From Vibrio tasmaniensis (lineage in GTDB: Bacteria; Pseudomonadota; Gammaproteobacteria; Enterobacterales; Vibrionaceae): a DNA stretch of 64,000 nucleotides. Both the position numbers and the translations under genes were made by a program. The notes beneath the pieces are model-generated. The model was not told where the DNA came from. It saw only the letters and a program-made list of their open reading frames with translations, and did no database searches. Each line of letters begins with the position of its first letter. The stretch's first letter is position 1. This document shows, piece after piece, positions 24,218 through 32,005 of this stretch. Location: contig NZ_AP025513.1 in NCBI RefSeq assembly GCF_024347635.1, positions 50,714 to 114,713 on the forward strand. Direction: 5' to 3'.

Positions 24218-24601
24218 ATGGCAGAAAAATGTTCTTTTTGTGGTGCTCTTTTTACAGTTGTGGAAGTTGGAGGCGGTGGGGTTTGTGGAGCTTGTCGCGA
24301 GCCTATTGATTGCCCTTACTGCCACAAAACGGTTCGGGAAGAGCGTACCACAGGAACCTTTACTACAACTCTTGTAAAAAACCCAAGCAGTCCTTTATCG
24401 CAATATCTGGGGATTACGGATAAAGAATTGGATAAAATGGACGTTGAACTTAATGCAAATACAGGTAGTCATGAAGAAATGACTTACTGCTATTGGTTTG
24501 AAGTTCCAGAAGGTACTCCACAGGAGACCCTAGATAAAACGGGGTGGAAAATTGGAGATGTTATCGATGACATTCCAGTTTCGGTTGTTGAAGTTGAGTA
24601 G
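24218..24601 (+). CDS. Zinc-ribbon hypothetical protein
   Basis: 127 residues from ATG 24218, preceded by AAGGGGAATATC. Three CxxC pairs (CSFC near residue 5, CGAC near 22, CPYC near 31) indicate a zinc-binding N-terminal domain. The C-terminal ~80 residues are acidic (LDKMDVELNANTGSHEEMTY). Function unknown; it is in the array of small genes and linked to the next gene by GAGTAGAGGAAAAATT. Confidence 0.55.
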   Translation: MAEKCSFCGALFTVVEVGGGGVCGACREPIDCPYCHKTVREERTTGTFTTTLVKNPSSPLSQYLGITDKELDKMDVELNANTGSHEEMTYCYWFEVPEGTPQETLDKTGWKIGDVIDDIPVSVVEVE

Positions 24602-24612
24602 AGGAAAAATTA

Positions 24613-25035
24613 ATGAGAATTGATTATGAATATTTGAACAACGTCTTAACTCTAATTCTGGATAGTGGAAAAAGTGACTTCAAGCTCAATGTTGCACCAT
24701 TTCAAGCATTGTGGCCAAAGGACGACGAACAAGCCTTAGATAAACTAGTTTTTCATCTTGAGATATTAGCTGACCAAAATTGCCTAGAGTCTGCACTTAC
24801 GAAGAAAGACGGTATTGGCTTTAGAAGAACTGGCTCAGGATGGATAGTTAGTATTATACCTTTGCGGCTCACTGCTCATGGACATCAATTTGCAGCCGAC
24901 TTAACTAAGCCAACAGTAATCGACCAGTTAAAAACGTCATTCTCAGATGCTGGGCCTAATGAGGTTGTAAAGATCGCATTTGCTTTAAGCAAGAATGTAC
25001 TTGAGAAAAAGTTGAAACAATTAACCGATCTTTGA
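24613..25035 (+). CDS. DUF2513-like protein, paralogue 1
   Basis: 140 residues. The layout IDYEYLNNVLTLIL, a middle HLEILADQNCLESA, then IIPLRLTAHGHQFAADL and a helical C-terminus is that of the DUF2513 family of phage and mobile-element proteins. It has a paralogue at 27346-27789 with the same architecture (PLRLTQSGHDFASML). No enzyme motif. Role unknown; the family often appears next to defence or phage genes. Confidence 0.6.
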   Translation: MRIDYEYLNNVLTLILDSGKSDFKLNVAPFQALWPKDDEQALDKLVFHLEILADQNCLESALTKKDGIGFRRTGSGWIVSIIPLRLTAHGHQFAADLTKPTVIDQLKTSFSDAGPNEVVKIAFALSKNVLEKKLKQLTDL

Positions 25036-25043
25036 GGGAAGTG

Positions 25044-25451
25044 ATGCAACTAAATTCTATGGAATGGTTAGAGGTTGAGTTTGAATTACAACTTGAACCT
25101 GAAAGTGATTTAGAATATTTGAAAAATGCCGTAGCAGAAACAGTTGTAGATAACGAGTCTGACTTTTTTCCTATCATTGGTGCTATCTGTTCACAGTTAA
25201 ATGATTAAGCTAATTATGCCACTGATAGTTTTGCTGTTGATCAGGTTGATTTTGATGAACCATTTCATCTAGAAGAAGGACGCCCTGTTGGAACTGGTTC
25301 CCTTCAAGCTAGTTTTGAATGGACGGCATACTATGGTTGTGATGATTTGGACTTACACGATGAAGCACAAGAAGTTTGGGAATTTAACCTTAACGGGCAG
25401 ACTCTGAATTTTAGGATTCAACTTCCAGAAGATAGATTGGACGAATTTTAG
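25044..25451 (+). pseudogene. Gene of 135 codons interrupted by an in-frame TAA
   Basis: ATG 25044 follows GAGGGAAGTG, and reads 54 codons (VEFELQLEPESDLEYLKNAV) to TAA at 25206-25208. The same frame then continues with protein-like sequence for 80 codons (EEGRPVGTGSLQASFEWTAY, LNGQTLNFRIQLPEDR) to TAG at 25449. A single point change explains the stop. The family is not recognised. Confidence 0.65.
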
Positions 25452-25461
25452 AGGGAATAAG

Positions 25462-25575
25462 ATGCTGTTTCGTACAAATGATAGCTTTTTAACGAATGGT
25501 TGGTTTTGACTTGGCTTGTTGATTTGCGCGGTACTTATAGCAATGTTATTTACCAAGTACAAAAACCAAAGGTAG
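25462..25575 (+). pseudogene. Small membrane-protein gene interrupted by an in-frame TGA
   Basis: ATG 25462 after TAGAGGGAATAAG. It reads 15 codons (MLFRTNDSFLTNGWF), then TGA at 25507, and continues in frame through LGLLICAVLIAMLFTKYKNQ to TAG 25573. The second part is a clear membrane helix with a positive end. TGA for TGG is a one-base change. This is the second broken gene in a row. Confidence 0.5.
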
Positions 25576-25585
25576 AGGAAAAAAC

Positions 25586-25846
25586 GTGATTACAGATACT
25601 TATATGTATAACGAAAATTTGACGATTCGCACCAGTGATAAGATCGAACGCTACCCACAAAAAACAGCCGATGGTAACGAAATCGTGGTTGTTTATGTTG
25701 ACGAGGTTGAATTTAAAGGTGCTGGCGGTAAGTGGTCTAAACAAGGCTTCCGTTGGGCTATTGTAGAGCCTCACTTAACCGAAGAAGAGGTCAAAAACTG
25801 GCTACTCAATAACGGCCTTTCTACTGTGCCGTTTCTTAGGGGGTAA
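25586..25846 (+). CDS. Hypothetical protein (86 residues), GTG start
   Basis: GTG 25586 follows TAGAGGAAAAAAC, the same kind of junction as its neighbours. It reads ERYPQKTADGNEIVVVYVDE and ends EEEVKNWLLNNGLSTVPFLR. Probably a small beta-sheet protein. Function unknown. Confidence 0.5.
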   Translation: MITDTYMYNENLTIRTSDKIERYPQKTADGNEIVVVYVDEVEFKGAGGKWSKQGFRWAIVEPHLTEEEVKNWLLNNGLSTVPFLRG

Positions 25847-25969
25847 AAGTCAAGGTATGGCGAAACACTGTAATGAATTAGACGGACATCCTATATGATT
25901 CAATACTCTTGTCATCTCTGATGATATTTAAAGAGTATTTTCGTTAATGTAAAAATAAAGGATTTAACA

Positions 25970-26284
25970 ATGGAAACGACAATTAAGAAACTCAATCAAC
26001 TACTGCTGCAATCCCATACCGTTATTGACAAAACAACGGAAGGTGGGGTTTCGGTGGGTGTGGCTCAGTATGTTCCAGAACTAAATGCGGCGGTCGGTTA
26101 CTTGCAGAATAACCGTAACATGAAAATCGCAATTTCAGTTAAACCGCAGAGCCCTACAGTGCATTTAGTGATTGGTCACAAGGGTGGGAATAATATTAAT
26201 GTAGAGAAAGAATATCCATCGCTCGCAAGCCTAACGGTAACGGATCTCGCAGACCTTTGTGCTACTCATCTAATGAACAGTTAG
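25970..26284 (+). CDS. Hypothetical protein (104 residues)
   Basis: Starts with AAGGATTTAACA before the ATG. Reads KKLNQLLLQSHTVIDKTTEG, then an alternating hydrophobic stretch and EYPSLASLTVTDLADLCATH. No family recognised. It is separated from the previous gene by ~120 bases, so a promoter may lie in 25847-25969. Confidence 0.5.
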   Translation: METTIKKLNQLLLQSHTVIDKTTEGGVSVGVAQYVPELNAAVGYLQNNRNMKIAISVKPQSPTVHLVIGHKGGNNINVEKEYPSLASLTVTDLADLCATHLMNS

Positions 26285-26420
26285 GGGAATAGAGAACTAT
26301 GGAATAACTCAAGCTTAAGGTTATTAAAGCAACCATATACCAGATGTTTGTTACTACCCAAAACACAATATCTAGTATGCGGTCGCAGCTACCAGTACAC
26401 GAAATATAGGAATTATTACG

Positions 26421-26477
26421 ATGAAACTAGATTATTCAGTAGTAATGGGTGCAGTCTGGATTTGGAGGTTTAAATGA
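26421..26477 (+). CDS. Possible 18-residue leader peptide
   Basis: ATG 26421 reads MKLDYSVVMGAVWIWRFK and stops at TGA overlapping the ATG of the next gene (ATGA). It could couple translation, or be the end of a decayed gene; the stretch 26285-26420 shows no other frame. Low confidence. Confidence 0.3.
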   Translation: MKLDYSVVMGAVWIWRFK

Positions 26478-26977
26478 TTCAAGGAACGGTAATGTTTAGT
26501 GGTAATAGCCGCCAACCTTGCTTTGCAGATTACAAGGCTAAGTTGTATCACTCTAGTCACATTCAGCATGTTGCAATACTTATTAGTGAAAATGCTACTT
26601 CTACTAGTACATTTGTAAATAATAATGACTTTACGACTTATACCGCAGTGAAAGCAGTCTTACAGCGACTTGGCTATGGGGTAAGATTTGATTTCATAGA
26701 CTTTTACTACCTTCATCCAAGGGATAAGTATAGTGATGAAGTATTGATATCTAGAATTCCTGTTAAGTGGAGTCCTAGCCCGTCAGAGTACACGGATGTG
26801 TCTTTTATCGAGAGGTTGAGAACTCGATATAGAAAAAAGGCCACTAAAACAAGTTACGAAATTCTTGTTGGTCAGGATAATTTCTATTGTGGCGAACCTT
26901 ATTTTGCAGCAAGAGACTTTGAGCAAGAAGAACGAGCTGAAAAGTATAAAGAGTTATGTGACTTCTTTGAGTTGTAG
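26474..26977 (+). CDS. Hypothetical protein (167 residues)
   Basis: ATG 26474 has a good GGAGG six bases upstream. It has a cysteine-poor alpha/beta composition (HIQHVAILISENATSTSTFV, FDFIDFYYLHPRDKYSDEVL) and an acidic C-terminus. No family recognised. It is the largest of the unknown array genes. Confidence 0.5.
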   Translation: MIQGTVMFSGNSRQPCFADYKAKLYHSSHIQHVAILISENATSTSTFVNNNDFTTYTAVKAVLQRLGYGVRFDFIDFYYLHPRDKYSDEVLISRIPVKWSPSPSEYTDVSFIERLRTRYRKKATKTSYEILVGQDNFYCGEPYFAARDFEQEERAEKYKELCDFFEL

Positions 26978-27015
26978 TTGACGCGCTTAACCAGTTTTAA
27001 GGGGGAAATTGTCGC

Positions 27016-27336
27016 ATGAAAACAAGTCAGATTTTGGAATTTCTAAGAAAGGCATCACCAACATTACAAGTCAAGATTCAATATAAAGAGTATGGTGCAC
27101 TACCGGTTGGTAAAGTCTACCATGAACCGCCAAGAACCTTCCTCCAAGAAGCAAAAGAGGAAGGGGTATACTCTAATGTTGAAGGGCTATTAGAGCGTCT
27201 TGAAAGCATTGATGCCACGGTTCCTTTTGATGCAGATTTAATTTCTGGTGATGATTGGAATTTCCAAGAAGTGCAAAGTGTGCTTGAAAGCGAAGGAAAA
27301 GTCCTTATTCAAATTTCAGATCCAGTTTTTGATTAA
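27016..27336 (+). CDS. Hypothetical protein (106 residues)
   Basis: Preceded by AGGGGGAAATTGTCGC. Reads FLRKASPTLQVKIQYKEYGA and EGLLERLESIDATVPFDADL, acidic, soluble. No family recognised. Nine bases separate its stop from the next gene. Confidence 0.5.
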   Translation: MKTSQILEFLRKASPTLQVKIQYKEYGALPVGKVYHEPPRTFLQEAKEEGVYSNVEGLLERLESIDATVPFDADLISGDDWNFQEVQSVLESEGKVLIQISDPVFD

Positions 27337-27345
27337 GGGGAAAAA

Positions 27346-27789
27346 ATGAAAATAGATCTAGACTACATGCGTAAAGTCGTCGATGTATTTATTAATGCAC
27401 CAACAGCTACAATAGAACTCTCTGATTTAGGAAAGGCAGGAATAAATTTTGAATCAGTAGAAAACCCGAACAAGTTTGATGATGAGTTCATGTTTCACTT
27501 CTCTTTACTCGTTGAAAATGGGTTAATCAGCAATGTAAAACTAGAAGGCTATGATTTAAAAGCCTTGGGGCTTCAGGTTGGATACACACATGACAACTAC
27601 TCAGTTGTACCTCTTAGATTGACCCAATCTGGACATGACTTTGCCAGCATGTTGAATCAAAGCGAGGTTTTCGAAAACCTTAAATCAAACTTTAAGGAAA
27701 TGCCTTTTGAAGTCATGATTGACGCTGGTAAATCATTAGCAACAGCATTCATGAAAAAGAAAGTCGCTGAACTTACAGGGTTTAATTGA
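27346..27789 (+). CDS. DUF2513-like protein, paralogue 2
   Basis: 147 residues, a relative of the gene at 24613 (LDYMRKVVDVFINAP; PLRLTQSGHDFASMLNQSEV; C-terminal helix SLATAFMKKKVAELTG). ATG after AAGGGGAAAAA. It is coupled to the FRG-domain gene by a TGATG overlap, so the two products may act together. Confidence 0.6.
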   Translation: MKIDLDYMRKVVDVFINAPTATIELSDLGKAGINFESVENPNKFDDEFMFHFSLLVENGLISNVKLEGYDLKALGLQVGYTHDNYSVVPLRLTQSGHDFASMLNQSEVFENLKSNFKEMPFEVMIDAGKSLATAFMKKKVAELTGFN

Positions 27790-28511
27790 TGAATATGGAA
27801 ATGACGACGTTTAAGATATCATCTCTAGAATTATTGCATAAGCTATTCAGTTGCCATACCAGCAGAGGTGGTTTTGGGTATTGGTTTAGAGGTCAAGCTA
27901 ACGCGTCATGGGAGTTACTTCCATCAGCGGGAAGAGATGAATATTTATTGCCAAAAGATCCTAATAGAGACTTAGGTCGGTGCTTTGAATGGACTCAGTC
28001 AGCTATCGCTATGACTGAATTGACTGATAGTATCATCGAAAATTTAGCGATAGCCCAACATCATGGTCTTGCAACTAGACTACTAGATTGGACACTCAAC
28101 CCTTTAGTTGCTTGCTATTTTGCAGTATCAAGTGAGATTGAAAGTGATGCTGTTATTTATGTTCTTGAATCCATTTCTATTAGTGATCGCGCAACTCATT
28201 CGATGAGCAGAGAGGCTCTAGCTCACCACCATGGGGTTATTTGCTATCAGCCCAAAGCTATAAACCGCCGTCTAATTAGCCAGCAAGGACTTTTTACTGT
28301 GCATTGCCCACCAAGTTTGCCTTTCCCTATATCTCGATCTGTTATTGCCCCAGAAGAGACAAATATCAGATGTTTTATCTTACCTAAAGAGTTGAAGAAA
28401 GAGATTAAGGCTATGTTGGATAACTACGGTGTTAATGAAGCTACTTTATTTCCAGACCTTGACGGGCTAGCTCGGTATGTAAACAGAAAGACTAAAGAGA
28501 TGAAGCAATAG
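27789..28511 (+). CDS. FRG-domain protein
   Basis: 240 residues. It has the FRG domain signature: YWFRGQANASWELLPSAGR near residue 32, AQHHGLATRLLDWTLNPLVA near 95 and a C-terminal LFPDLDGLARY. FRG proteins are found in mobile elements and next to toxins or anti-phage genes; the molecular activity is unknown. Translationally coupled to the DUF2513-like gene upstream. Confidence 0.8.
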   Translation: MNMEMTTFKISSLELLHKLFSCHTSRGGFGYWFRGQANASWELLPSAGRDEYLLPKDPNRDLGRCFEWTQSAIAMTELTDSIIENLAIAQHHGLATRLLDWTLNPLVACYFAVSSEIESDAVIYVLESISISDRATHSMSREALAHHHGVICYQPKAINRRLISQQGLFTVHCPPSLPFPISRSVIAPEETNIRCFILPKELKKEIKAMLDNYGVNEATLFPDLDGLARYVNRKTKEMKQ

Positions 28512-28544
28512 ATTGGCTTAATGGATTATGGAAAGGTGTATTTC

Positions 28545-28572
28545 ACCTTAATCGTATGGGTACGATTAAGGT
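28545..28572 (+). promoter_or_regulatory. Perfect 12-bp inverted repeat around a start codon
   Basis: ACCTTAATCGTA (28545-28556) and TACGATTAAGGT (28561-28572) flank TGGG. The ATG of the following gene begins at the last base of the left arm. It could be an operator for that gene product, an RNA hairpin hiding the start, or the terminator of the FRG gene. Confidence 0.65.
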
Positions 28573-28936
28573 TGTTTATGGGGGCGGTTTGGGTATTAGA
28601 GTTAGTGCGCAGCAAAAAAATGCGATGTTGATTATACATTACATTGAACTGAATCACGGTAAGCATACACCAGTACACACTAGCTATCTACGTAAACAGG
28701 TTAGTAAGTCACTGTGTAAAGAATTAACCTCAAATCATTTTTTGGTCGGTTTAAGAAAGTTGTCAGACAATGGTTATTTGGTTTATCAGCCGAATGAAAA
28801 CAAGTTGCTAAATTCTTCTGCTAAAGAGAATGAGAATATGTGGCAACTTACTAGCAAAGGTCGGATATATGCTGAGGAATTACATTCTTCCAGAATGCGT
28901 CCTAAACGAACTTACACCAAGAAATCAAACAAATGA
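28556..28936 (+). CDS. Winged-helix-like DNA-binding protein
   Basis: 126 residues: helices HYIELNHGKHTPVHTSYLRK and LVGLRKLSDNGYLVYQPNEN, then WQLTSKGRIYAEELH and a basic C-terminus (RMRPKRTYTKKSNK), the layout of small winged-helix regulators. Its start codon lies inside a perfect inverted repeat, consistent with autoregulation. Target unknown. Confidence 0.55.
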   Translation: MGTIKVVYGGGLGIRVSAQQKNAMLIIHYIELNHGKHTPVHTSYLRKQVSKSLCKELTSNHFLVGLRKLSDNGYLVYQPNENKLLNSSAKENENMWQLTSKGRIYAEELHSSRMRPKRTYTKKSNK

Positions 28937-29037
28937 AACCGTGTCCATTGAGGAGTAACTTTGTGTACTCTACATAGAATACGTTTTCATTGGGCTTTAG
29001 ACTCAGTACCATACAAGTTTCATAAGTGTAAAATTAC

Positions 29038-29080
29038 TTGACACTATTGGCTTATACATAAATAATAACCCTTAAAGGGT
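29038..29080 (+). promoter_or_regulatory. mqsRA promoter and palindromic operator
   Basis: TTGACA (29038-29043), 17-base spacer, AATAAT (29061-29066), then the palindrome ACCCTT-A-AAGGGT (29068-29080) at the start point. E. coli MqsA binds AACCT-type palindromes in the same place, so autorepression is likely. Confidence 0.6.
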
Positions 29081-29093
29081 AATGGGGCTTGCG

Positions 29094-29414
29094 ATGACAA
29101 CCAGCTTTACTACTCCAAGTTACGATCTTTATTTGATAAAAAAAACATTCTCTAAAGTTGATAAGCTTCGGTTTACAAAGTCAGCTCGTCAGGGGTACGT
29201 AGAGCTAGGTATGGATGAACAGGATGTGGTGGACGTAATAAAATCATTACAACCATCCGACTTCTATAAAACCATGCCATCCGATAAGCGACCTGATCTT
29301 GGCTACTTTGATGTTTATCGAACGTCTTGGTGTGGCGTCGATATCTACACTAAATTTCAAGATATCGGAAGCGGCTTTATCAGTATGTACATTGTCTCTT
29401 TTAAGAGAAAATAA
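29094..29414 (+). CDS. mqsR: MqsR-type mRNA interferase toxin
   Basis: 106 residues from ATG 29094 (GGGG seven bases upstream; a second ATG lies at 29082). It follows the MqsR plan: KKTFSKVDKLRFTKSARQGY, DVVDVIKSLQPSDFYKTMPS, DVYRTSW and a C-terminal YIVSFKRK. MqsR cleaves mRNA at GCU sites. The toxin gene precedes its antitoxin, which is characteristic of mqsRA. Confidence 0.85.
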   Translation: MTTSFTTPSYDLYLIKKTFSKVDKLRFTKSARQGYVELGMDEQDVVDVIKSLQPSDFYKTMPSDKRPDLGYFDVYRTSWCGVDIYTKFQDIGSGFISMYIVSFKRK

Positions 29415-29435
29415 TTGTTTGTAGAGGCACATAGT

Positions 29436-29846
29436 ATGGGTAACTTTAACGGTAAATCTTGTCCTTTTTGTGGAGAAGGTGTTATGAATCGAGAAAATCG
29501 TGATACCGAATACCACTACAAAGGACACACACTATTAATCCAACAGCCAGGCATACACTGCTCCTGCTGTGAAGAAGCGATTCTTGAGCCTGATGATGTA
29601 AAATTCAACCGTATTGATATTCAAGCATTTAGGGCAAGAGTCGATGGAATTATTGAACCGAAAAAAATTCGTAGTATCCGAAAAGCACTAGGGCTAAATC
29701 AAAAGGACGCTGGAGAACTATTTGGTGGCGGACACAATGCTTTTTCTCGTTACGAACGAGGGGAGCTAGCCCCTCCTAAAGCATTAAGTATGTTGTTAGA
29801 CCTTTTGGATTCACACAAAGAAATCCGAAAGGAGATCTTAAAATAA
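29436..29846 (+). CDS. mqsA: MqsA-type antitoxin with zinc finger and HTH
   Basis: 136 residues. N-terminal zinc site (CPFC near residue 9 and CSCC near 44) binds the toxin; the C-terminal helix-turn-helix contains IRKALGLNQKDAGELFGGGH and the family motif NAFSRYERGE. It neutralises MqsR and represses its own operon. ATG 29436 was chosen over an upstream TTG at 29415 because of the GAGG eight to nine bases before it. Confidence 0.88.
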   Translation: MGNFNGKSCPFCGEGVMNRENRDTEYHYKGHTLLIQQPGIHCSCCEEAILEPDDVKFNRIDIQAFRARVDGIIEPKKIRSIRKALGLNQKDAGELFGGGHNAFSRYERGELAPPKALSMLLDLLDSHKEIRKEILK

Positions 29847-29857
29847 AAAACCTCTTA

Positions 29858-29890
29858 CAAAAAGAAGCAACCCCATTGGTGCTTCTTTTT
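29858..29890 (+). terminator. Terminator of mqsRA
   Basis: AAAAAGAAGCA pairs with TGCTTCTTTTT around a 10-base loop, directly after the mqsA stop. The T-run on each strand makes it work in both directions. Confidence 0.8.
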
Positions 29891-29940
29891 GACCGCATTA
29901 TTGGAGTTATGTACAGCCGCGTTACTCCACCACGAAGAAA

Positions 29941-29964
29941 GCCTCCCGACGGAGGCGTTCTTTT
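29941..29964 (+). terminator. Hairpin between convergent genes
   Basis: GCCTCC-CGAC-GGAGGC followed by GTTCTTTT on the plus strand. It separates mqsRA from the minus-strand gene that ends at 29980. Confidence 0.6.
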
Positions 29965-29979
29965 ATATGCATTTCAACG

Positions 29980-30195
29980 TTAAGCAGGATCTTCCAAGTT
30001 CGCCTTATCTGCTTCCACAAAAGGCTTGAATTCATCGTGAGTAATGCGCGTTTTGTTTAGCTCTTTCTTTGCTGTCCATTGCGTATTATCTATTAGATAC
30101 TTTCTGTTGTATGCCGATTTGGATTTACTAACTAGCCCCAAATGATAATCCATTTCATGATCTTCACTAAAATTCACATATTCCCAATCATTCAT
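29980..30195 (-). CDS. Hypothetical protein (71 residues)
   Basis: Starts at the ATG at 30195 with AAGG about 8 bases upstream; the frame is open to 30222. It reads MNDWEYVNFSEDHEMDYHLG, then KELNKTRITHDEFKPFVEAD. Probably helical and soluble. One of only three minus-strand genes or remnants in the 18-34 kb block. Function unknown. Confidence 0.5.
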   Translation of the reverse strand: MNDWEYVNFSEDHEMDYHLGLVSKSKSAYNRKYLIDNTQWTAKKELNKTRITHDEFKPFVEADKANLEDPA

Positions 30196-30380
30196 TACGT
30201 ATAACCTTTTTATTTCACCCATTAAGCTGCAACTATTGCACCATATTCAAATGTGGGCACTGAAACTACTCTTTTCAAGAGCTACTAGGCAAAAATCCGG
30301 TGTTTATTAGGTCCATTATGGTAAATAGCCCAATTAAGGGTGATTTTATTCGTCACGGAAGGGGATGCTTACAGGACCTT

Positions 30381-30904
30381 ATCGACGGCTTTTTTATCAT
30401 CATGGTTTAAGGTCGATGTGAAGGGCTGAGTTGTGATGAAGGCTTGAGTTGGGCGTTACCCTTCGGGCAAGGCTTTTTGCTTGTATCTTTCATCTATGGC
30501 CTAAGAGTGACATCACCCTGGTGTGTCACTGCGTGCCGCCCCAGAATGTGCCTCTCTACAGACCCTATCTAAAAGGATATCGCTGCAATCCTGAACGCCT
30601 ACGCTACTGCGTAGCTGCGCCTCGTCGTGCCTCCTCGTTGCCTTTCACTGCCTGACATTAAGTTCGAGTAAGGGCTGGTTTTTTTATGCGCCGATTTTCC
30701 TTTCTACTCGCATCACGTTACGGGCTTGCAAGCTGTTTAACCTTCTCTCAACACAACCTGCATTGCAAGGGAGGCTTCGCGCTGTATCCCTAGAGCAGCA
30801 AGCTGCTAAGGGCTACTAGCCCCTTGTCAAACCAGAACGATGTTGCGAGTGCGGACAGCTAAGCGGCTCCGAAAAGTGATACTCAAACAAAAAGGAAACT
30901 CCTC
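30381..30904 (+). repeat. Structured leading-region element, copy 1 (candidate single-stranded promoter)
   Basis: A ~520-base noncoding element repeated at 32006-32492. It opens with stem ATCGAC (30381-30386) / GTCGAT (30412-30417) around a 25-base loop; copy 2 has ATAGGC / GCCTAT there, so two base pairs have changed on both sides together. A second stem CTACGC-TACT-GCGTAG lies at 30599-30614. It ends at a ribosome binding site and the start of a plus-strand gene. Placed in the leading region, it fits a Frpo/ssi-like element; this function is inferred. Confidence 0.65.
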
Positions 30905-31369
30905 ATGGCGCAACAAAACTCAACCCTAACTCTCCCTAAAATGCCAAACAGCGACCAACGTTTCGCCGTTGGGCACGAAAGCTCACCAAAAAATGATGCC
31001 TCTTTGTCTGAATCTCAATATGGATTTATCCAACTGTTTTGCTCTGAGGGTGTTAGAGCTCAGTGTCCAGGTACAAATGATGAAGCTTGTTTTGACTACA
31101 TCAAAGAAAAAGTTTGGCATGTTACGGAAGGCTCAAGTCTTCGTTTTGTTGCTCAAACTGACTACGTTCACCCCGATAAATTTTTCAATGCTTTACTAAA
31201 AAGCACTCTAGTTAAGATTTACACACTGTTATCTGACGACGAGCCTGACTTAAAACCAGAGTGGGAAGGAACTGTGGAGGAGCTTGAAAAATGCGATGTG
31301 TTTGAAAAATTAGACACTTGGAATGCGTTTGATGGTGAGGGTTATTGGCTTGGAACATCGGAATTTTAA
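30905..31369 (+). CDS. Hypothetical leading-region protein (154 residues)
   Basis: ATG after AAAAAGGAAACTCCTC. The first ~35 residues (MAQQNSTLTLPKMPNSDQRF) belong to the repeated segment also found, frameshifted, at 32493. The rest is acidic and soluble (CSEGVRAQCPGTNDEACFDY; WEGTVEELEKCDVFEKLDTW). No family recognised. As the first gene behind the structured element it would be expressed early if that element is a single-stranded promoter. Confidence 0.55.
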   Translation: MAQQNSTLTLPKMPNSDQRFAVGHESSPKNDASLSESQYGFIQLFCSEGVRAQCPGTNDEACFDYIKEKVWHVTEGSSLRFVAQTDYVHPDKFFNALLKSTLVKIYTLLSDDEPDLKPEWEGTVEELEKCDVFEKLDTWNAFDGEGYWLGTSEF

Positions 31370-31461
31370 AGTCATGGCCATCTCATTCACGCCCATTTTG
31401 GCGTGAATGACTTCCCTAGCGTAATGCAGTAAACTAAAGACAATTAAATAAGGTTTCTATT

Positions 31462-31779
31462 ATGTCTGAATCAAGCAAAGTTACATTAAGCGTTGAAGAG
31501 CTGATCAACCTAACCGCTCATGCTGCCACTCAAGAGCAGTTAAATGATACGCGGAAAGAACTCGATCAGAAGATCGAAGCGGTTCGTCATGACCTTTCAG
31601 ATAAAATTGAAGCGGTTCGTAATGAGCTGAAATCTGATATTCAAGGGGTACGGAATGAGGTCCTGGGGGTTCGTAATGAAGTGAGTTCCCTTAAAAACCT
31701 CGTTATTGCTACTGCCTTTGCGATGATTGCAACGGTAGCCGGTGCCGCGTTTTGGGTTGGCAGTCATATCACCGCTTAA
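31462..31779 (+). CDS. Coiled-coil protein with C-terminal membrane anchor
   Basis: 105 residues. Residues 25-75 are heptad-like repeats (KIEAVRHDLSDKIEAVRNEL; GVRNEVLGVRNEV), followed by one membrane helix (VIATAFAMIATVAGAAFWVG). The plan resembles small anchored coiled-coil proteins of phages and plasmids. Function unknown. A strong terminator follows directly. Confidence 0.6.
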   Translation: MSESSKVTLSVEELINLTAHAATQEQLNDTRKELDQKIEAVRHDLSDKIEAVRNELKSDIQGVRNEVLGVRNEVSSLKNLVIATAFAMIATVAGAAFWVGSHITA

Positions 31780-31798
31780 TGTACAAATATGTTTTCTG

Positions 31799-31828
31799 AA
31801 ATGCCTCTTATCCTAGAGGCATTTTTTT
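31799..31828 (+). terminator. Terminator after the coiled-coil gene
   Basis: AAATGCCTC (31799-31807) pairs with GAGGCATTT (31816-31824), 9 bp, ending in a run of T. Confidence 0.8.
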
Positions 31829-31876
31829 GTCCTCATTATGTCCTCGAACGCTTCAACACTCGCGCTAAAAGAAGTT

Positions 31877-31903
31877 GAGCCAAAGGCTCGACCGCAAGCG
31901 GTC
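31877..31903. other. Two adjacent perfect hairpins upstream of element copy 2
   Basis: GAGCC-AAA-GGCTC (31877-31889) is joined to GACCGC-AA-GCGGTC (31890-31903). They lie 100 bases ahead of the second structured element and may be part of the same folded single-strand region. Confidence 0.5.
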
Positions 31904-32005
31904 GTCAAACCGGCTCTCAGTGCCACAGTGCGTCCATTTGCTCGATGTTTGATTGTATTGCCTTGTCATGGGGTTGCTTTATGGGGTTGTGGCTTATAGG
32001 GCTTG

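Noticed and set aside
30449..30655. A frame in both copies of the structured element (also 32074-32298)
   Set aside because: Though open in both copies, the changes between them do not favour third codon positions and include indels; the covarying stems favour a noncoding role.
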